NCBI GenBank assembly: GCA_958296075.1
Contig: CATQHW010000002.1
Location: 1,178,001 to 1,242,000 of the forward strand
Source of the DNA: an uncultured Spirochaetia bacterium
GTDB taxonomy: Bacteria; Spirochaetota; Spirochaetia; SZUA-6; Bin103
Direction: 5' to 3'
DNA length: 64,000 nt
Shown: positions 25,360 to 34,000 of the stretch, piece by piece
Layout of the letters: every line of letters starts with the position of its first letter
Numbering within the stretch: the stretch's first letter is position 1
Notes under the pieces: model-generated
Seen by the model: the letters and a program-made list of their open reading frames with translations, nothing else
Database searches by the model: none
Told to the model about the DNA's origin: nothing
Program-made: the position numbers and the translations under genes

Positions 25360-26598
25360 ATGAAGGTAACTTCCAAGGAGGTGTTCGTGCGGTCGCCTGG
25401 TCCCGGCATCGGGGTGACCGGCGCCGCCTATTACACGCGCGCCGCCGGCCATGAGCTGGTGAGCGTCCACAGCCATCACTCTCGCTCCGATACCGCCGAT
25501 CTGGCCGTCTACCGCCGCTCCCCCGACGGCGGCGCCACCTGGGGGCCGGTGACCGAGGTCGCTACCGGCGAGCGGCGCGCCGGCGGCATGTGGCGGCGCT
25601 ATCCGCGCGCCGGCTACGTGGACGCGGCCACCGATCGCTACGTCACGGTACGGGTCGAGGGGGTGCTGCCCACCGACGAGCCGCTGGAGGGCATGCGGCA
25701 GTGGATGCTGCACTACGCGGTCTCGGAGGACGGCGGTCGCACCGATCTGGTCGATGAGCCGGTCATCCACGCCAGCAGCGACGCCGGCGCCGCGTTCCAC
25801 GCCGAGCACCCGCTTCCGGGGGTATGGCGCGGGCGGGCCGGGGTGATGCTGGGCGACCTGACCTGCGTGCCGCTGACGTTGCGCGGCGGGCGCGATGCCG
25901 GCGACATTCTGGTGCCGTGCCAGATCTGTCCGGTGGGGCCGGACGGCACTTTCCTCAACAAGGGCGGCGGCTTCACGTTCCACGACTCGGCGGTGTTGCA
26001 CGGCCGCTGGGTGGACGGCGGGCCGCGCCTGAGTTGGCGGCTGTCGGAGCGCGTCATCGGCGACGCCGGGCGCTCCACCCGCGGATTCCTGGAGGCGACC
26101 ATCGCCGAGGTCACGCCCGGCCGCGTGCTGATGGTGATGCGCGGCTCCAACGACGTGCGGCCGGAGCTGCCGGGCTACCGCTGGTACGCGATCTCCGAGG
26201 ACTGCGGCTGGACGTTCGGCGCGGTGCGGCCGTGGACCGATACCGCCGGCGCGCCGCTCCATTCGCCCAGCGCCTGCTCGCAGCTTCTCGACCATTCGGA
26301 CGGCCGGCTGTTCTGGCTCGGCAACCTGTGCGAAGGCAATCCGCGCGGCAACAGCCCGCGCTACCCGATCGTGATCGCGGAGGTGGAGCGCGACAGCGGC
26401 CTGCTTCGACGCGACACGGTCACCGTCATCGACGACCGGCAGCCGGGCGAATCCGAACGCCTCACCCTGTCCAACTTCTACGCCCGCGAGGAGCGCGGCA
26501 GCGGCGACATCCTGCTCTACCTGCCGCGCTATTATGCGCGGGTCAGCACCTTCGAGGCCGACAACATGGTGTACCGGATCGCAGTGGAACCGGCCTGA
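25360..26598 (+). CDS. Sialidase/exo-sialidase-like BNR-repeat protein
   Basis: A 412-aa six-bladed propeller with Asp-box motifs: SPDGGATWG (about 54-62), SEDGGRTD (about 125-132) and SEDCGWTFG (about 280-288). No signal peptide, so cytoplasmic or non-classically exported. True sialidases need an Arg triad and a Tyr/Glu pair; candidate Arg residues exist (RRYPRAGYVD, MRGSN) but the fold superfamily also holds many enzymes for other sugars, so sialic acid is not assumed. It is one of several such proteins in this window and sits beside a sugar transporter and lyase, suggesting a shared oligosaccharide route. Confidence 0.72.
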   Translation: MKVTSKEVFVRSPGPGIGVTGAAYYTRAAGHELVSVHSHHSRSDTADLAVYRRSPDGGATWGPVTEVATGERRAGGMWRRYPRAGYVDAATDRYVTVRVEGVLPTDEPLEGMRQWMLHYAVSEDGGRTDLVDEPVIHASSDAGAAFHAEHPLPGVWRGRAGVMLGDLTCVPLTLRGGRDAGDILVPCQICPVGPDGTFLNKGGGFTFHDSAVLHGRWVDGGPRLSWRLSERVIGDAGRSTRGFLEATIAEVTPGRVLMVMRGSNDVRPELPGYRWYAISEDCGWTFGAVRPWTDTAGAPLHSPSACSQLLDHSDGRLFWLGNLCEGNPRGNSPRYPIVIAEVERDSGLLRRDTVTVIDDRQPGESERLTLSNFYAREERGSGDILLYLPRYYARVSTFEADNMVYRIAVEPA

Positions 26599-26650
26599 AC
26601 GCGCCGGCCGGACGACTCCGCGCGCGGGCGGAGTCGATCGACGGCTCCGT

Positions 26651-28630
26651 TCATACCGCCGGCGGCAGCCGGACCGTTCGGCCGGCCGAGGCGGCGGTCA
26701 GTCCGCCGGCGCCGGCGCTGACGGTGGCGATGCCGCCGGCGGCCGGCACCCGCCAAGTGTCGCCGTCGCGCTCCGGCGGCCACGCCGGCGGCGCGGTGCC
26801 GGGGCCGGCGATCACGAACAGGGTCAGCAGCCGGCAGCGGCTGCCGTGCGTCTCGGCGGCCACGAAGCTCTCTCTGCGCTGCTCCAGCGGCTCGTTCAGC
26901 CGGGTACGGTCGTAGGGCGGGCGATAGCGATGCTCGCCGCGCCGGAACGTGGCGGCGGAGCCGGACAGCGGGCAGATCTGTCCGAGCAGGCGTACCGGGC
27001 CGCGCGGACCGGCCGCCTGCGCGCGGAAGCTGCCGGCGGCGTCGATCGCGGCGCGGTCGGCGGTATGCCAGCGCAAGGTGACCGGCTCGGCGGTCGCCGG
27101 CTCGCAGTCGTCCAGTACGGCCACCAGGTCGGGGAGCAGATGGATCACGCTCCGCGTCACGCGGATCACGTCCCGGTACGCGCCGGTCAGGTCGATCGAC
27201 CACGCGGCGCCGTGCTCGCCGATGGCGGTGCGCAGGAAAATGCCGGCGCGCGGCTTCTCGATCCGCATCTCCCGCCCGCCGATCTGCAGCAGGTTGTGAC
27301 CGGCGACGCCGGCGTTGTAGTAGCGAGCCCGGTGTTCGCCGAAGAAGTCGGCCGGGTAGGAGGATGGGGAGCCCAGGTCGACGATCAGCGGCGCCCCGCC
27401 GGCGTGGATGACGAGCTGGCCGTCGTCCAGGTGCTCGTGGATCGGCTCGCGGCCGGCCTTGCCGTGCACGACCACGGCGTCCGCGTCGGTCCAGCTCGAA
27501 CGGCTGGCCGCCAGGCCGCCCCAGCCGGGAAACGCGGCGCCGAGCGGCAGATCGTCCCGGCCGCCTGCGGCCCGGCCGGGCGGGGCGGCGGCCAGCGTCG
27601 GGTCGTACCACAGCAGATCGAGCGCATCGACGTGCGTGAGGTCGCCGGGATCGACGAGCCCGTACGTCTCCATGAACCACTGCAGCAACCCGTCGCGGGC
27701 CGCCGCGGCGATCGGCGCAAAGTAGCCGATCAGGAGCGGCGCCTGCCGGTGGGCGTCGCCGAACGGGACCGTGTGCCCCGGCGGTACGGTGGCGTGCATC
27801 AGCCAGCGGCAGGCGTGCGGAAACGGATGGCCGGCCAGCCGGTCTTCCTGCCCCCCGGTGAACGAGTGGCGCGCGGCGAAGTACCTGACCGGATAGTGCA
27901 GGGAGCCGGCGTAGCCCACCGATTCGTTGAACTCGCCATTCGGTCCCAGGACGCTCAGGTAATGCTCCATGCGCGGCTGCGCCATCTCGACCAGGAGATC
28001 GGACCGGTCGTGGTCGGCGCCGAGCACCATGCCGGCGATGCCCAGCCCGCCCACCACGACGGTCATCCAGTTGCTCGGCCGCGTGAGCCAGTGCGGCTTC
28101 GTCCCGGCGGTGGCCAGATAGGGGCGGATGGCGCAACGGTCGAGCCCCTCGACGATCATCGCCCGCTCGGCCGCGCTCAGGTGCGGGTACAGCCAGTCGT
28201 AGGTCAGCGCCACCCCAGCGCCGAGCTGACCGGTGCGCAGGTCGGCGGCGAACACTTCGTGGGCGAAGTCCAGCCACTGCGGCCACCGCTGCGGATCGAA
28301 CAGCGCCTCCATCTGGGCCAGCGCGTCCTGGCGAAAGCGGTCGTCGCCCGTGACGACGCAGACCAGCGCGGCGCGCAGCAATCGGCGCACCACCGCCTGG
28401 CAGATGGCGTTGTCCGCGTTGGCGTGCGTGATCTGCTCGGCCGGGCGGCCGGGGAGGGCCGTGCCGGGCAGCAGCGGATCGGTGCCGGCGGCGTCTCGAG
28501 CGCCCGCGTGAACCGTCCTCCACAGGCGCGCCCCGTACTCGCTGGCGATCGCTTCGCGAAGCTGATCCAGGGATCGCCGGCTCGGTCCCTTCTGCTCGCC
28601 CAGAAAGATCGAGGGGTGCGTCGTGGTCAT
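26651..28630 (-). CDS. Heparinase II/III-like polysaccharide lyase
   Basis: A 659-aa protein with the two-part architecture of heparinase II/III enzymes. The N-terminal half is an alpha-helical toroid (RLLRAALVCVVTGDDRFRQD, VALTYDWLYPHLSAAERAMI, RPSNWMTVVVGGLGIAGMV, NGEFNESVGY). The C-terminal half is the beta-sandwich domain beginning at VVVHGKAGREPIHEHLDDGQ with LVIHAGGAPLIVDLGSPSSY; the NWM, ESxGY and HxHxD-like positions carry the expected active-site His, Asn and Tyr. No signal peptide, so it acts on imported oligosaccharides. Same orientation as and 39 bp upstream of... the permease set lies behind it (29553-28669), so it is the last gene of that transporter operon. Confidence 0.83.
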   Translation of the reverse strand: MTTTHPSIFLGEQKGPSRRSLDQLREAIASEYGARLWRTVHAGARDAAGTDPLLPGTALPGRPAEQITHANADNAICQAVVRRLLRAALVCVVTGDDRFRQDALAQMEALFDPQRWPQWLDFAHEVFAADLRTGQLGAGVALTYDWLYPHLSAAERAMIVEGLDRCAIRPYLATAGTKPHWLTRPSNWMTVVVGGLGIAGMVLGADHDRSDLLVEMAQPRMEHYLSVLGPNGEFNESVGYAGSLHYPVRYFAARHSFTGGQEDRLAGHPFPHACRWLMHATVPPGHTVPFGDAHRQAPLLIGYFAPIAAAARDGLLQWFMETYGLVDPGDLTHVDALDLLWYDPTLAAAPPGRAAGGRDDLPLGAAFPGWGGLAASRSSWTDADAVVVHGKAGREPIHEHLDDGQLVIHAGGAPLIVDLGSPSSYPADFFGEHRARYYNAGVAGHNLLQIGGREMRIEKPRAGIFLRTAIGEHGAAWSIDLTGAYRDVIRVTRSVIHLLPDLVAVLDDCEPATAEPVTLRWHTADRAAIDAAGSFRAQAAGPRGPVRLLGQICPLSGSAATFRRGEHRYRPPYDRTRLNEPLEQRRESFVAAETHGSRCRLLTLFVIAGPGTAPPAWPPERDGDTWRVPAAGGIATVSAGAGGLTAASAGRTVRLPPAV

Positions 28631-28668
28631 CGGCTAGCCGATTTCCTTCATCAGCGGCACGCCGATCT

Positions 28669-29553
28669 CTACTGCTTGAGGGCGCCGATCAGGATGCCTT
28701 TGACGAAATAGCGCTGGATGAACGGGTAGATGCACACGATCGGCAGGGTGGTGACGATGATCGACGCGGCGCGGAACGCCTGGATCGGTACCGGGTCGCG
28801 CTCCACCTCCAGCAGCAGGTCCTGCAAGCTGCGGTCGCGGCTGATGTCGGTGATCTCCAGCGTGATCAGCATGCGCCGCAGCAGGACCGTCAGCGGCATC
28901 AGGCGCTCGTCGTTCATGAAGATGAACGGCGAGAAGAAGTCGTTCCAGATCGCCACGACGCGGAACAGCGCCAGGGTGGCGATGATCGGCTTCGAGAGCG
29001 GCATGACGATGCGGAACAGCACGCGGAAGTCGCCGGCGCCGTCCACGAAGGCGGCTTCGCGCAACTCGCTGCCGAGGCTTACCATGTGGGTCCTGAACCA
29101 GACTATGCCGAGCAGGTTCACCGCTCCGGGCAGCACCATCACCCAGATCGTGTCGAGCAGTCCCAGCGTTCGGTACAGCAGGTAGGTCGGGATCAGGCCG
29201 CCGGAGACGAACAGGGTCAGCACGTACACCATGGTTGCCGGCTTGTTCAGCCAGAAGCGGATGGTGAGCGGGTAGGCCACCAGAGCGATGGCCAGGATGT
29301 GGATCACCGTGCCCAGCGCCGCGTAGCGCACCGAGTTGTAGTAGGCGCCCACCAGCTCGGGGCTCTGCACCACCATCCGGTACGCGTCGATGTTGAAGCC
29401 GACCGGGAGGTAGTTGGCGTTGCCGGTGGCTATGCCGGGGCCGCTGCTCGTTGAGAGCGCGAACACGTGGTAGAACGGGAACAGCATCAGGAGCGCGAAC
29501 ACGAACAGGAGGATGACGTTGATGAAGTCAAACCAGTTGTTCCTTACCATCAC
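28669..29553 (-). CDS. Carbohydrate ABC transporter permease, MalG/YtcP type
   Basis: A 294-aa inner-membrane permease. Six hydrophobic segments are evident, the first at about 11-30 (VILLFVFALLMLFPFYHVFA). The ATPase-docking loop is REAAFVDGAGDFRVLFRIVMPLSKPI, and the end FIQRYFVKGILIGALKQ is the signature of the YtcP/LplC branch that handles complex oligosaccharides. GTG at 29553 fits AGGAGG nine bases before it; ATG at 29550 is the alternative. It lies 28 bp after the partner permease and 38 bp before the heparinase-like gene, so the three form one minus-strand operon divergent from the binding protein. Confidence 0.93.
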   Translation of the reverse strand: MMVRNNWFDFINVILLFVFALLMLFPFYHVFALSTSSGPGIATGNANYLPVGFNIDAYRMVVQSPELVGAYYNSVRYAALGTVIHILAIALVAYPLTIRFWLNKPATMVYVLTLFVSGGLIPTYLLYRTLGLLDTIWVMVLPGAVNLLGIVWFRTHMVSLGSELREAAFVDGAGDFRVLFRIVMPLSKPIIATLALFRVVAIWNDFFSPFIFMNDERLMPLTVLLRRMLITLEITDISRDRSLQDLLLEVERDPVPIQAFRAASIIVTTLPIVCIYPFIQRYFVKGILIGALKQ

Positions 29554-29581
29554 GGTACCGGGCCTCCTGTCTCGACGTGTC

Positions 29582-30568
29582 CTACCACAGGCTGTGACCT
29601 GTCACCTTGCGGCCGGTGTAGTTCACCGCGACCATGATGAGCAGCGATACCGCCGAATTGAGCACTCCCACGGCGGTGCCGTAGCCGATCTGGCCGCCGG
29701 CCAGTCCCACTCGGTACAGGTACGTCTGAATGACGTCGGCGGTCTCGTAGATGCCGGGATTCTGCATCAGGAACACCTTCTCGAAGCCGACGTTGACGAT
29801 GCCCGTGGTGTTGAGGATGAGCAGGATCATGATGGTCGGCAGCAGCGCCGGCAGCGTGATGTGCCAGACGAGCTGCCAGCGGTTGGCGCCTTCGCAAACC
29901 GCATTCTCGTACAGCTCGGGATTGATGCCGGCCAGCACGGCAAGATAGAAGATCGATCCGATGCCGACTCCCTGCCAGACCCCGGAACCGATGTAGAGCG
30001 GCCGGAACCATCCCGGCTCCATGAAGAAGTTGGTCACCTCGCCGTCCAGGCTGCCGACGACGCGGTTGACGATGCCGTCGTACGAGAAGAACTCCTTCAC
30101 CATGCCGATGATCACCACCAGAGCGATGAAGTGCGGCAGGTAGCTGATGGTCTGCACCACCCGCATGTAGGTGGGCAGGCGCAGCTCGTTGAGCAGCAGC
30201 GCCAGGACGATCGGCGGCCAGAACCCCCACACGATCGACAGAAACCCCAGGAGCATGGTGTTCCGAATCAGGCGCGCGGCGTACGGGCCGGTGAGGAATG
30301 CCGTGAAGTTGTCCAGACCGATCCAGGGGCTCCCCCAGATGCCGTCCACCGGGTTGAAGCGCTTGAAGGCGACCTGCATGCCATAGATCGGCACGTACTG
30401 GAACACCACGATCAGCCCCACGCCGACGGCGGTCATCAGGTAGAGGCTCTTCTGGCGCGGGAAGTCGTGGACGATCTGCGCCAACCTGCCACGGCGTGCG
30501 GCGGGGTCCGCCCTGCCGCCGGCGGTCGCGGCCTCCTCCCGCGCCGTCGTGGTCGTGGACACCCGCAT
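29582..30568 (-). CDS. Carbohydrate ABC transporter permease, LplB/UgpA type
   Basis: A 328-aa permease, partner of the MalG-type subunit. The ATG at 30568 (MRVSTTTTAREEAAT) is chosen because the preceding in-frame residues look like antisense of the divergent leader. The cytoplasmic N-terminus ends with FPRQKSLYLM before the first helix; GMQVAFKRFNPVDGIWGSPW is the family-typical periplasmic block, and ENAVCEGANRWQLVWHITLP is the EAA loop for the ATPase. The 77-bp gap to the divergent binding-protein gene must hold both promoters; a TTGACT near 30599 on the minus strand is a weak -35 candidate. No ATPase gene is present, so a shared one is probably encoded elsewhere. Confidence 0.92.
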   Translation of the reverse strand: MRVSTTTTAREEAATAGGRADPAARRGRLAQIVHDFPRQKSLYLMTAVGVGLIVVFQYVPIYGMQVAFKRFNPVDGIWGSPWIGLDNFTAFLTGPYAARLIRNTMLLGFLSIVWGFWPPIVLALLLNELRLPTYMRVVQTISYLPHFIALVVIIGMVKEFFSYDGIVNRVVGSLDGEVTNFFMEPGWFRPLYIGSGVWQGVGIGSIFYLAVLAGINPELYENAVCEGANRWQLVWHITLPALLPTIMILLILNTTGIVNVGFEKVFLMQNPGIYETADVIQTYLYRVGLAGGQIGYGTAVGVLNSAVSLLIMVAVNYTGRKVTGHSLW

Positions 30569-30645
30569 GGCATGGTGGTACACTGGCACATACAGTCTAG
30601 TCAAACGGGAGCGCGCGTCCCGCGCTTCCAGCAGGAGGACCGACC

Positions 30646-32295
30646 ATGACGAGAAACATCGTACGTATGCTCGCGCTGGGCGCGCTGCTGATGGCAGGAG
30701 CCGTCGCGTGGGGCGCCGGCCAGGAGGAAGGGACCGGGGCAAGCTCCATGCAGGAGCAGATCACCTTCCCGCTGCCGGAAACGATCACCGTCGACTACAC
30801 CCTGGCGGAGCACACCACGATCGGTCACTACGCCTTCGCCGACGACGGCCACCCTGGCTTCGTCTGGCTGGAGGAGCAGACCAACATCAACATCAACGAC
30901 ATCCAGATACCCCCGGGAGAGATCGAGGCGAAGTATCAGGTCATGCTGGCCACCGGCGACCTGCCGGACATCTTCAATCCCGGCGGTGCCAACCTGACCA
31001 AGGCGGACCTCGACTCCTACGGCGACAAGGGATTCTTCGTCAACATTCTCGACTACGCGCACCTGATCCCCAACTACATGAAGCTGATCGAGGAGGTCGA
31101 GCCGCTCCGCAACATGATCACCAAGGACGGCAAGAAGTGGGGCTTCTCCATCTACAACGCCGATCCGATTCCGTTCTCGCTCTCGCTGGCGTACCGGGAA
31201 GACCTGTGGGAAGGGATGGACCTGCCGAGCGACACGTGGGAGGACCTGTACGCGGCGTTCAAGACGTTGAAGGCGGAGTTTCCAGATTCCTATCCGGTCA
31301 ACGCCTGGCAGACCGGCGACCGTTCGGTGCTGCTGTTCATGGCCTCGGCCAACTTCGACACCGATGAGAGCATCTACTTCAACCATACCAACCGGGAGTG
31401 GCAGTACGGTCCGCTGGACGCGGAGTACGAGTACTTCCTGGAGTACTTTTCGCGGTTGTGGGCGGAGGAGCTGCTGCACCCCGACACCTTCACCATGAGC
31501 TACGACCAGTGGAGCCAGTCGCTGGCCAACCATGAGTCGTTCTTCACTTGGTGGTGGTCGGCGTCCGGCAACTGGTTCAGCCCGGTCACGCAGTTCAATC
31601 TGCCGGACTACGGCCCCGGCAAGGAGTGGACGTTCAGCGCCCTGCGCATCCCCAGCCTGGTCGAAGGCGGGCCGCGAGCGCGGTCGACCAACCGCATGCC
31701 CTACGGCAACTACGGCTACGTCAAGCTCATCTCCGCGCAGTCCGATTACATCCCGGAGATCATGGCGCTGATGAACTTCCTGGCGGTGGAGAAGAACAGC
31801 TACAGCGTCTTCTTCGGCCCGCCCGGCGAATACTGGGACATCGTCGACGGCAAGTACCGGTGGCTCACGCCGGAGATCAAGACCCCGTACAACCCGGAGG
31901 GGACGTTGAGCGACGCGGCGTGGTTCGAGCAGAAGTTCGGCGTGCGCACCAGCTTGGCCAACGTCGAGATCGTCGGCATCGACAACCCGCGCATGCAGGC
32001 GAACATGACGATCGAGAGCGACCCCGACTACCAGCAGTTCGAGGATGAAGCGCGCCAGTACGTGGCCGACGGCTCCACGCCGCAGCGACCTGAGCCGATC
32101 TTCAACTTCACCGCCGAAGAGGCCGACCGCGAGGCGCAGTTGAAGACCGCCCTGGACACCTACGCGCAGGAGCAGTCGATCCTGTTCATCACCGGCCAGC
32201 GCCCGCTGAGCGAGTTCGCGGCCTTCCAGGCCGAGATCATGGAGCTGGGCGCCGCGGAGTTGGTCGACCTCTACAAGACCGCATCGAGCCGGTAA
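30646..32295 (+). CDS. Extracellular solute-binding protein for a sugar ABC transporter
   Basis: A 549-aa family 1-type receptor paired with the divergent permeases. AGGAGG (30633-30638) precedes the ATG. The signal peptide (RMLALGALLMAGAVAWGAG) is followed by the acidic-Gln segment QEEGTG seen in many spirochaete binding proteins; there is no cysteine, so it is not an obvious lipoprotein. The mature part has the periplasmic-binding fold with LPDIFNPGG, YVKLISAQSD and the ligand-side aromatic cluster FFTWWWSASGNWFSP (about 299-313). Long LplA-like members of this size bind oligosaccharides. A strong hairpin follows the stop. Confidence 0.92.
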   Translation: MTRNIVRMLALGALLMAGAVAWGAGQEEGTGASSMQEQITFPLPETITVDYTLAEHTTIGHYAFADDGHPGFVWLEEQTNININDIQIPPGEIEAKYQVMLATGDLPDIFNPGGANLTKADLDSYGDKGFFVNILDYAHLIPNYMKLIEEVEPLRNMITKDGKKWGFSIYNADPIPFSLSLAYREDLWEGMDLPSDTWEDLYAAFKTLKAEFPDSYPVNAWQTGDRSVLLFMASANFDTDESIYFNHTNREWQYGPLDAEYEYFLEYFSRLWAEELLHPDTFTMSYDQWSQSLANHESFFTWWWSASGNWFSPVTQFNLPDYGPGKEWTFSALRIPSLVEGGPRARSTNRMPYGNYGYVKLISAQSDYIPEIMALMNFLAVEKNSYSVFFGPPGEYWDIVDGKYRWLTPEIKTPYNPEGTLSDAAWFEQKFGVRTSLANVEIVGIDNPRMQANMTIESDPDYQQFEDEARQYVADGSTPQRPEPIFNFTAEEADREAQLKTALDTYAQEQSILFITGQRPLSEFAAFQAEIMELGAAELVDLYKTASSR

Positions 32296-32308
32296 ACCGC
32301 TCGATAGT

Positions 32309-32340
32309 CCGGACCGGCGGCGGCAACGCCGCCGGTCCGG
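32309..32340 (+). terminator. Strong 14-bp hairpin between convergent genes
   Basis: CCGGACCGGCGGCG (32309-32322) pairs perfectly with CGCCGCCGGTCCGG (32327-32340) around a GCAA tetraloop, 14 bp after the binding-protein stop and just before the end of the convergent gene. There is no T tract, so it may act as a bidirectional block or need Rho. Confidence 0.6.
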
Positions 32341-32355
32341 CGCTCCGCCCGCCGG

Positions 32356-33966
32356 TCAGTGGTCGAGCGTGAGCCCCTGGCCGGTCACCCGCAGCCGCGC
32401 GATCCGGCTGTCGGCCTGCCCGTGTTCCATGATGTGGCCCATGTAGGTCACCAGCACCACGTCCGGCTCGATCTCGACCGCATGCTGGTTTGCCCAGATC
32501 GCATAGTCGACGATGACGGGCGCCGACCAGGTGCGGCCGCCGTCGCGGCTCAGGTGCGCCGCGAAGTGCGGGTAGCGGGTCGTCGCCACCAGCGCTCCCG
32601 ACCGCGTCGCGGTCAGCGAAGGGCAGAAACCCGGAAAGTGACCGATCGCCGCCGGCCGCCAGGTGCGCCCGCCGTCCTCGCTGCCTAGCTGCCACATGTA
32701 CGGGTCGCGGTCGGGCCGGCCGATCCCGACCAGCACGCCGGGGGCGGCCTCGTCCATGGCCACCTCGTAGTACCGGGCGGCGTAGCGGAGCAGGGCGGGC
32801 GGCAGATGCCGTTCGCGCGCATCGGCGTCGCAGAACACCGGCGCCGACCAGCTCCGCCCGTCGTCTTCGCTGCGCAGCGCCATGGCCGCCGCGAACCGGC
32901 ACTGGGTCGGCAGCGCCGGTTCGCCGGCCGGGCTCACCATCATCGGCAGGACCAGCGAGCCGTCGCGCATCCGTACCGGCGGCCACGGCCCGCCGGCCGT
33001 CCACTCGCTTGGCCAGCCGCCGGCGATCGGCGGCGTCGCCGGTCCCTGCCACGTGCGACCCTGGTCGGCCGACTCCCAGGCGCGTAGCGGCGCCTGCGCG
33101 TCGTCGTGATCGACGCGCAGGCTCACCCAGACGCCGTCGGCGCGCACGAAGGCGCCGCCCAATCCGCCGTCGCGCGGCGCCGGCTCCGGCGTGCCCCACG
33201 TGCGGCCGCCGTCCTCGGTGCGGATCAGGACCGCTCGTCTGGTCTCACCGTGGTTGGGATTGCCGAAGGTCAGATAGAGCGTGGCGCGCCCGGCCCCGCT
33301 CTTGAGCAGGGTGGCGTAGCTCTGGTAGGTGTCGGGATCGGTCTCCGCGCAGGGGGTGATCCAGTGGGGCGGGGCCGGCCGCAGCCCGTCCCGACCGCGG
33401 GGCGCCTCCGGCGTCCCGTCGATCCGCAGCGCATCGAAGCGGGGCGCTTCGGGATAGGGAGTCTGGATGGAGCCGAGTCCGACGCGGCCGGCCCGCCAAG
33501 TGTCGTCCTCCACGTCGGCGGCCGGGATGCCGTCGATCCAGGCCTGCAGGCGCCGGCCGGCGGCGCGTACGCGCACCTCGTACCAGTTGCCCAGGGTCGC
33601 GCACAGGCCGGGCACCATCCCGAAGCAGAGATACCGCTGCAGCGGCGTGCCGTCGGCGACCACCATTCCCGCCCAGCACGCCCGCGAACGGAACTGCTGG
33701 CCGCCGAACGGGATGTCGAAGGCGTAGAACCGCCGGCTGTCCTGCAGCCGGAACAGGAAGCGGACCGGGTTGCTGGCGCGCAGACGAAAGCGGAAGGCCG
33801 CCTCGAAGTCCCCGTATATCGCGTCGTCGCGCACCGCCACGTACTCCACCGCGGCGCCGTCGGGAGGGCACAGCAGCCCGCCCGCGTCCTCCGTCCACCT
33901 GCCGCCCAGAAATGTCCATCCGCCGCCGTCACCGAGGCTGAGCGGCGTGGTCGCCGTCGATTCCAT
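32356..33966 (-). CDS. LamG-like lectin plus sialidase-like propeller fusion
   Basis: A 536-aa two-domain protein. Residues about 1-190 form a concanavalin/DUF1080-like sandwich (DDAIYGDFEAAFRFRLRAS, FAFDIPFGGQ-type blocks, GNWYEVRVRAAGRRLQAWID, RVGLGSIQTPYPEAPRFDAL). Residues about 215-536 are a sialidase-like propeller with four Asp-boxes: TEDGGRTWG, SADQGRTWQ, SEDGGRTWR and SRDGGRTWS. No signal peptide. It lies 34 bp downstream of a paralogue with the same arrangement, so the pair arose by duplication and then diverged. The lectin part may hold the glycan while the propeller hydrolyses it; sugar specificity is unknown. Confidence 0.72.
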   Translation of the reverse strand: MESTATTPLSLGDGGGWTFLGGRWTEDAGGLLCPPDGAAVEYVAVRDDAIYGDFEAAFRFRLRASNPVRFLFRLQDSRRFYAFDIPFGGQQFRSRACWAGMVVADGTPLQRYLCFGMVPGLCATLGNWYEVRVRAAGRRLQAWIDGIPAADVEDDTWRAGRVGLGSIQTPYPEAPRFDALRIDGTPEAPRGRDGLRPAPPHWITPCAETDPDTYQSYATLLKSGAGRATLYLTFGNPNHGETRRAVLIRTEDGGRTWGTPEPAPRDGGLGGAFVRADGVWVSLRVDHDDAQAPLRAWESADQGRTWQGPATPPIAGGWPSEWTAGGPWPPVRMRDGSLVLPMMVSPAGEPALPTQCRFAAAMALRSEDDGRSWSAPVFCDADARERHLPPALLRYAARYYEVAMDEAAPGVLVGIGRPDRDPYMWQLGSEDGGRTWRPAAIGHFPGFCPSLTATRSGALVATTRYPHFAAHLSRDGGRTWSAPVIVDYAIWANQHAVEIEPDVVLVTYMGHIMEHGQADSRIARLRVTGQGLTLDH

Positions 33967-34000
33967 TGCGCTACTCCTCCGGCATCCTGCCGCCGTCTGG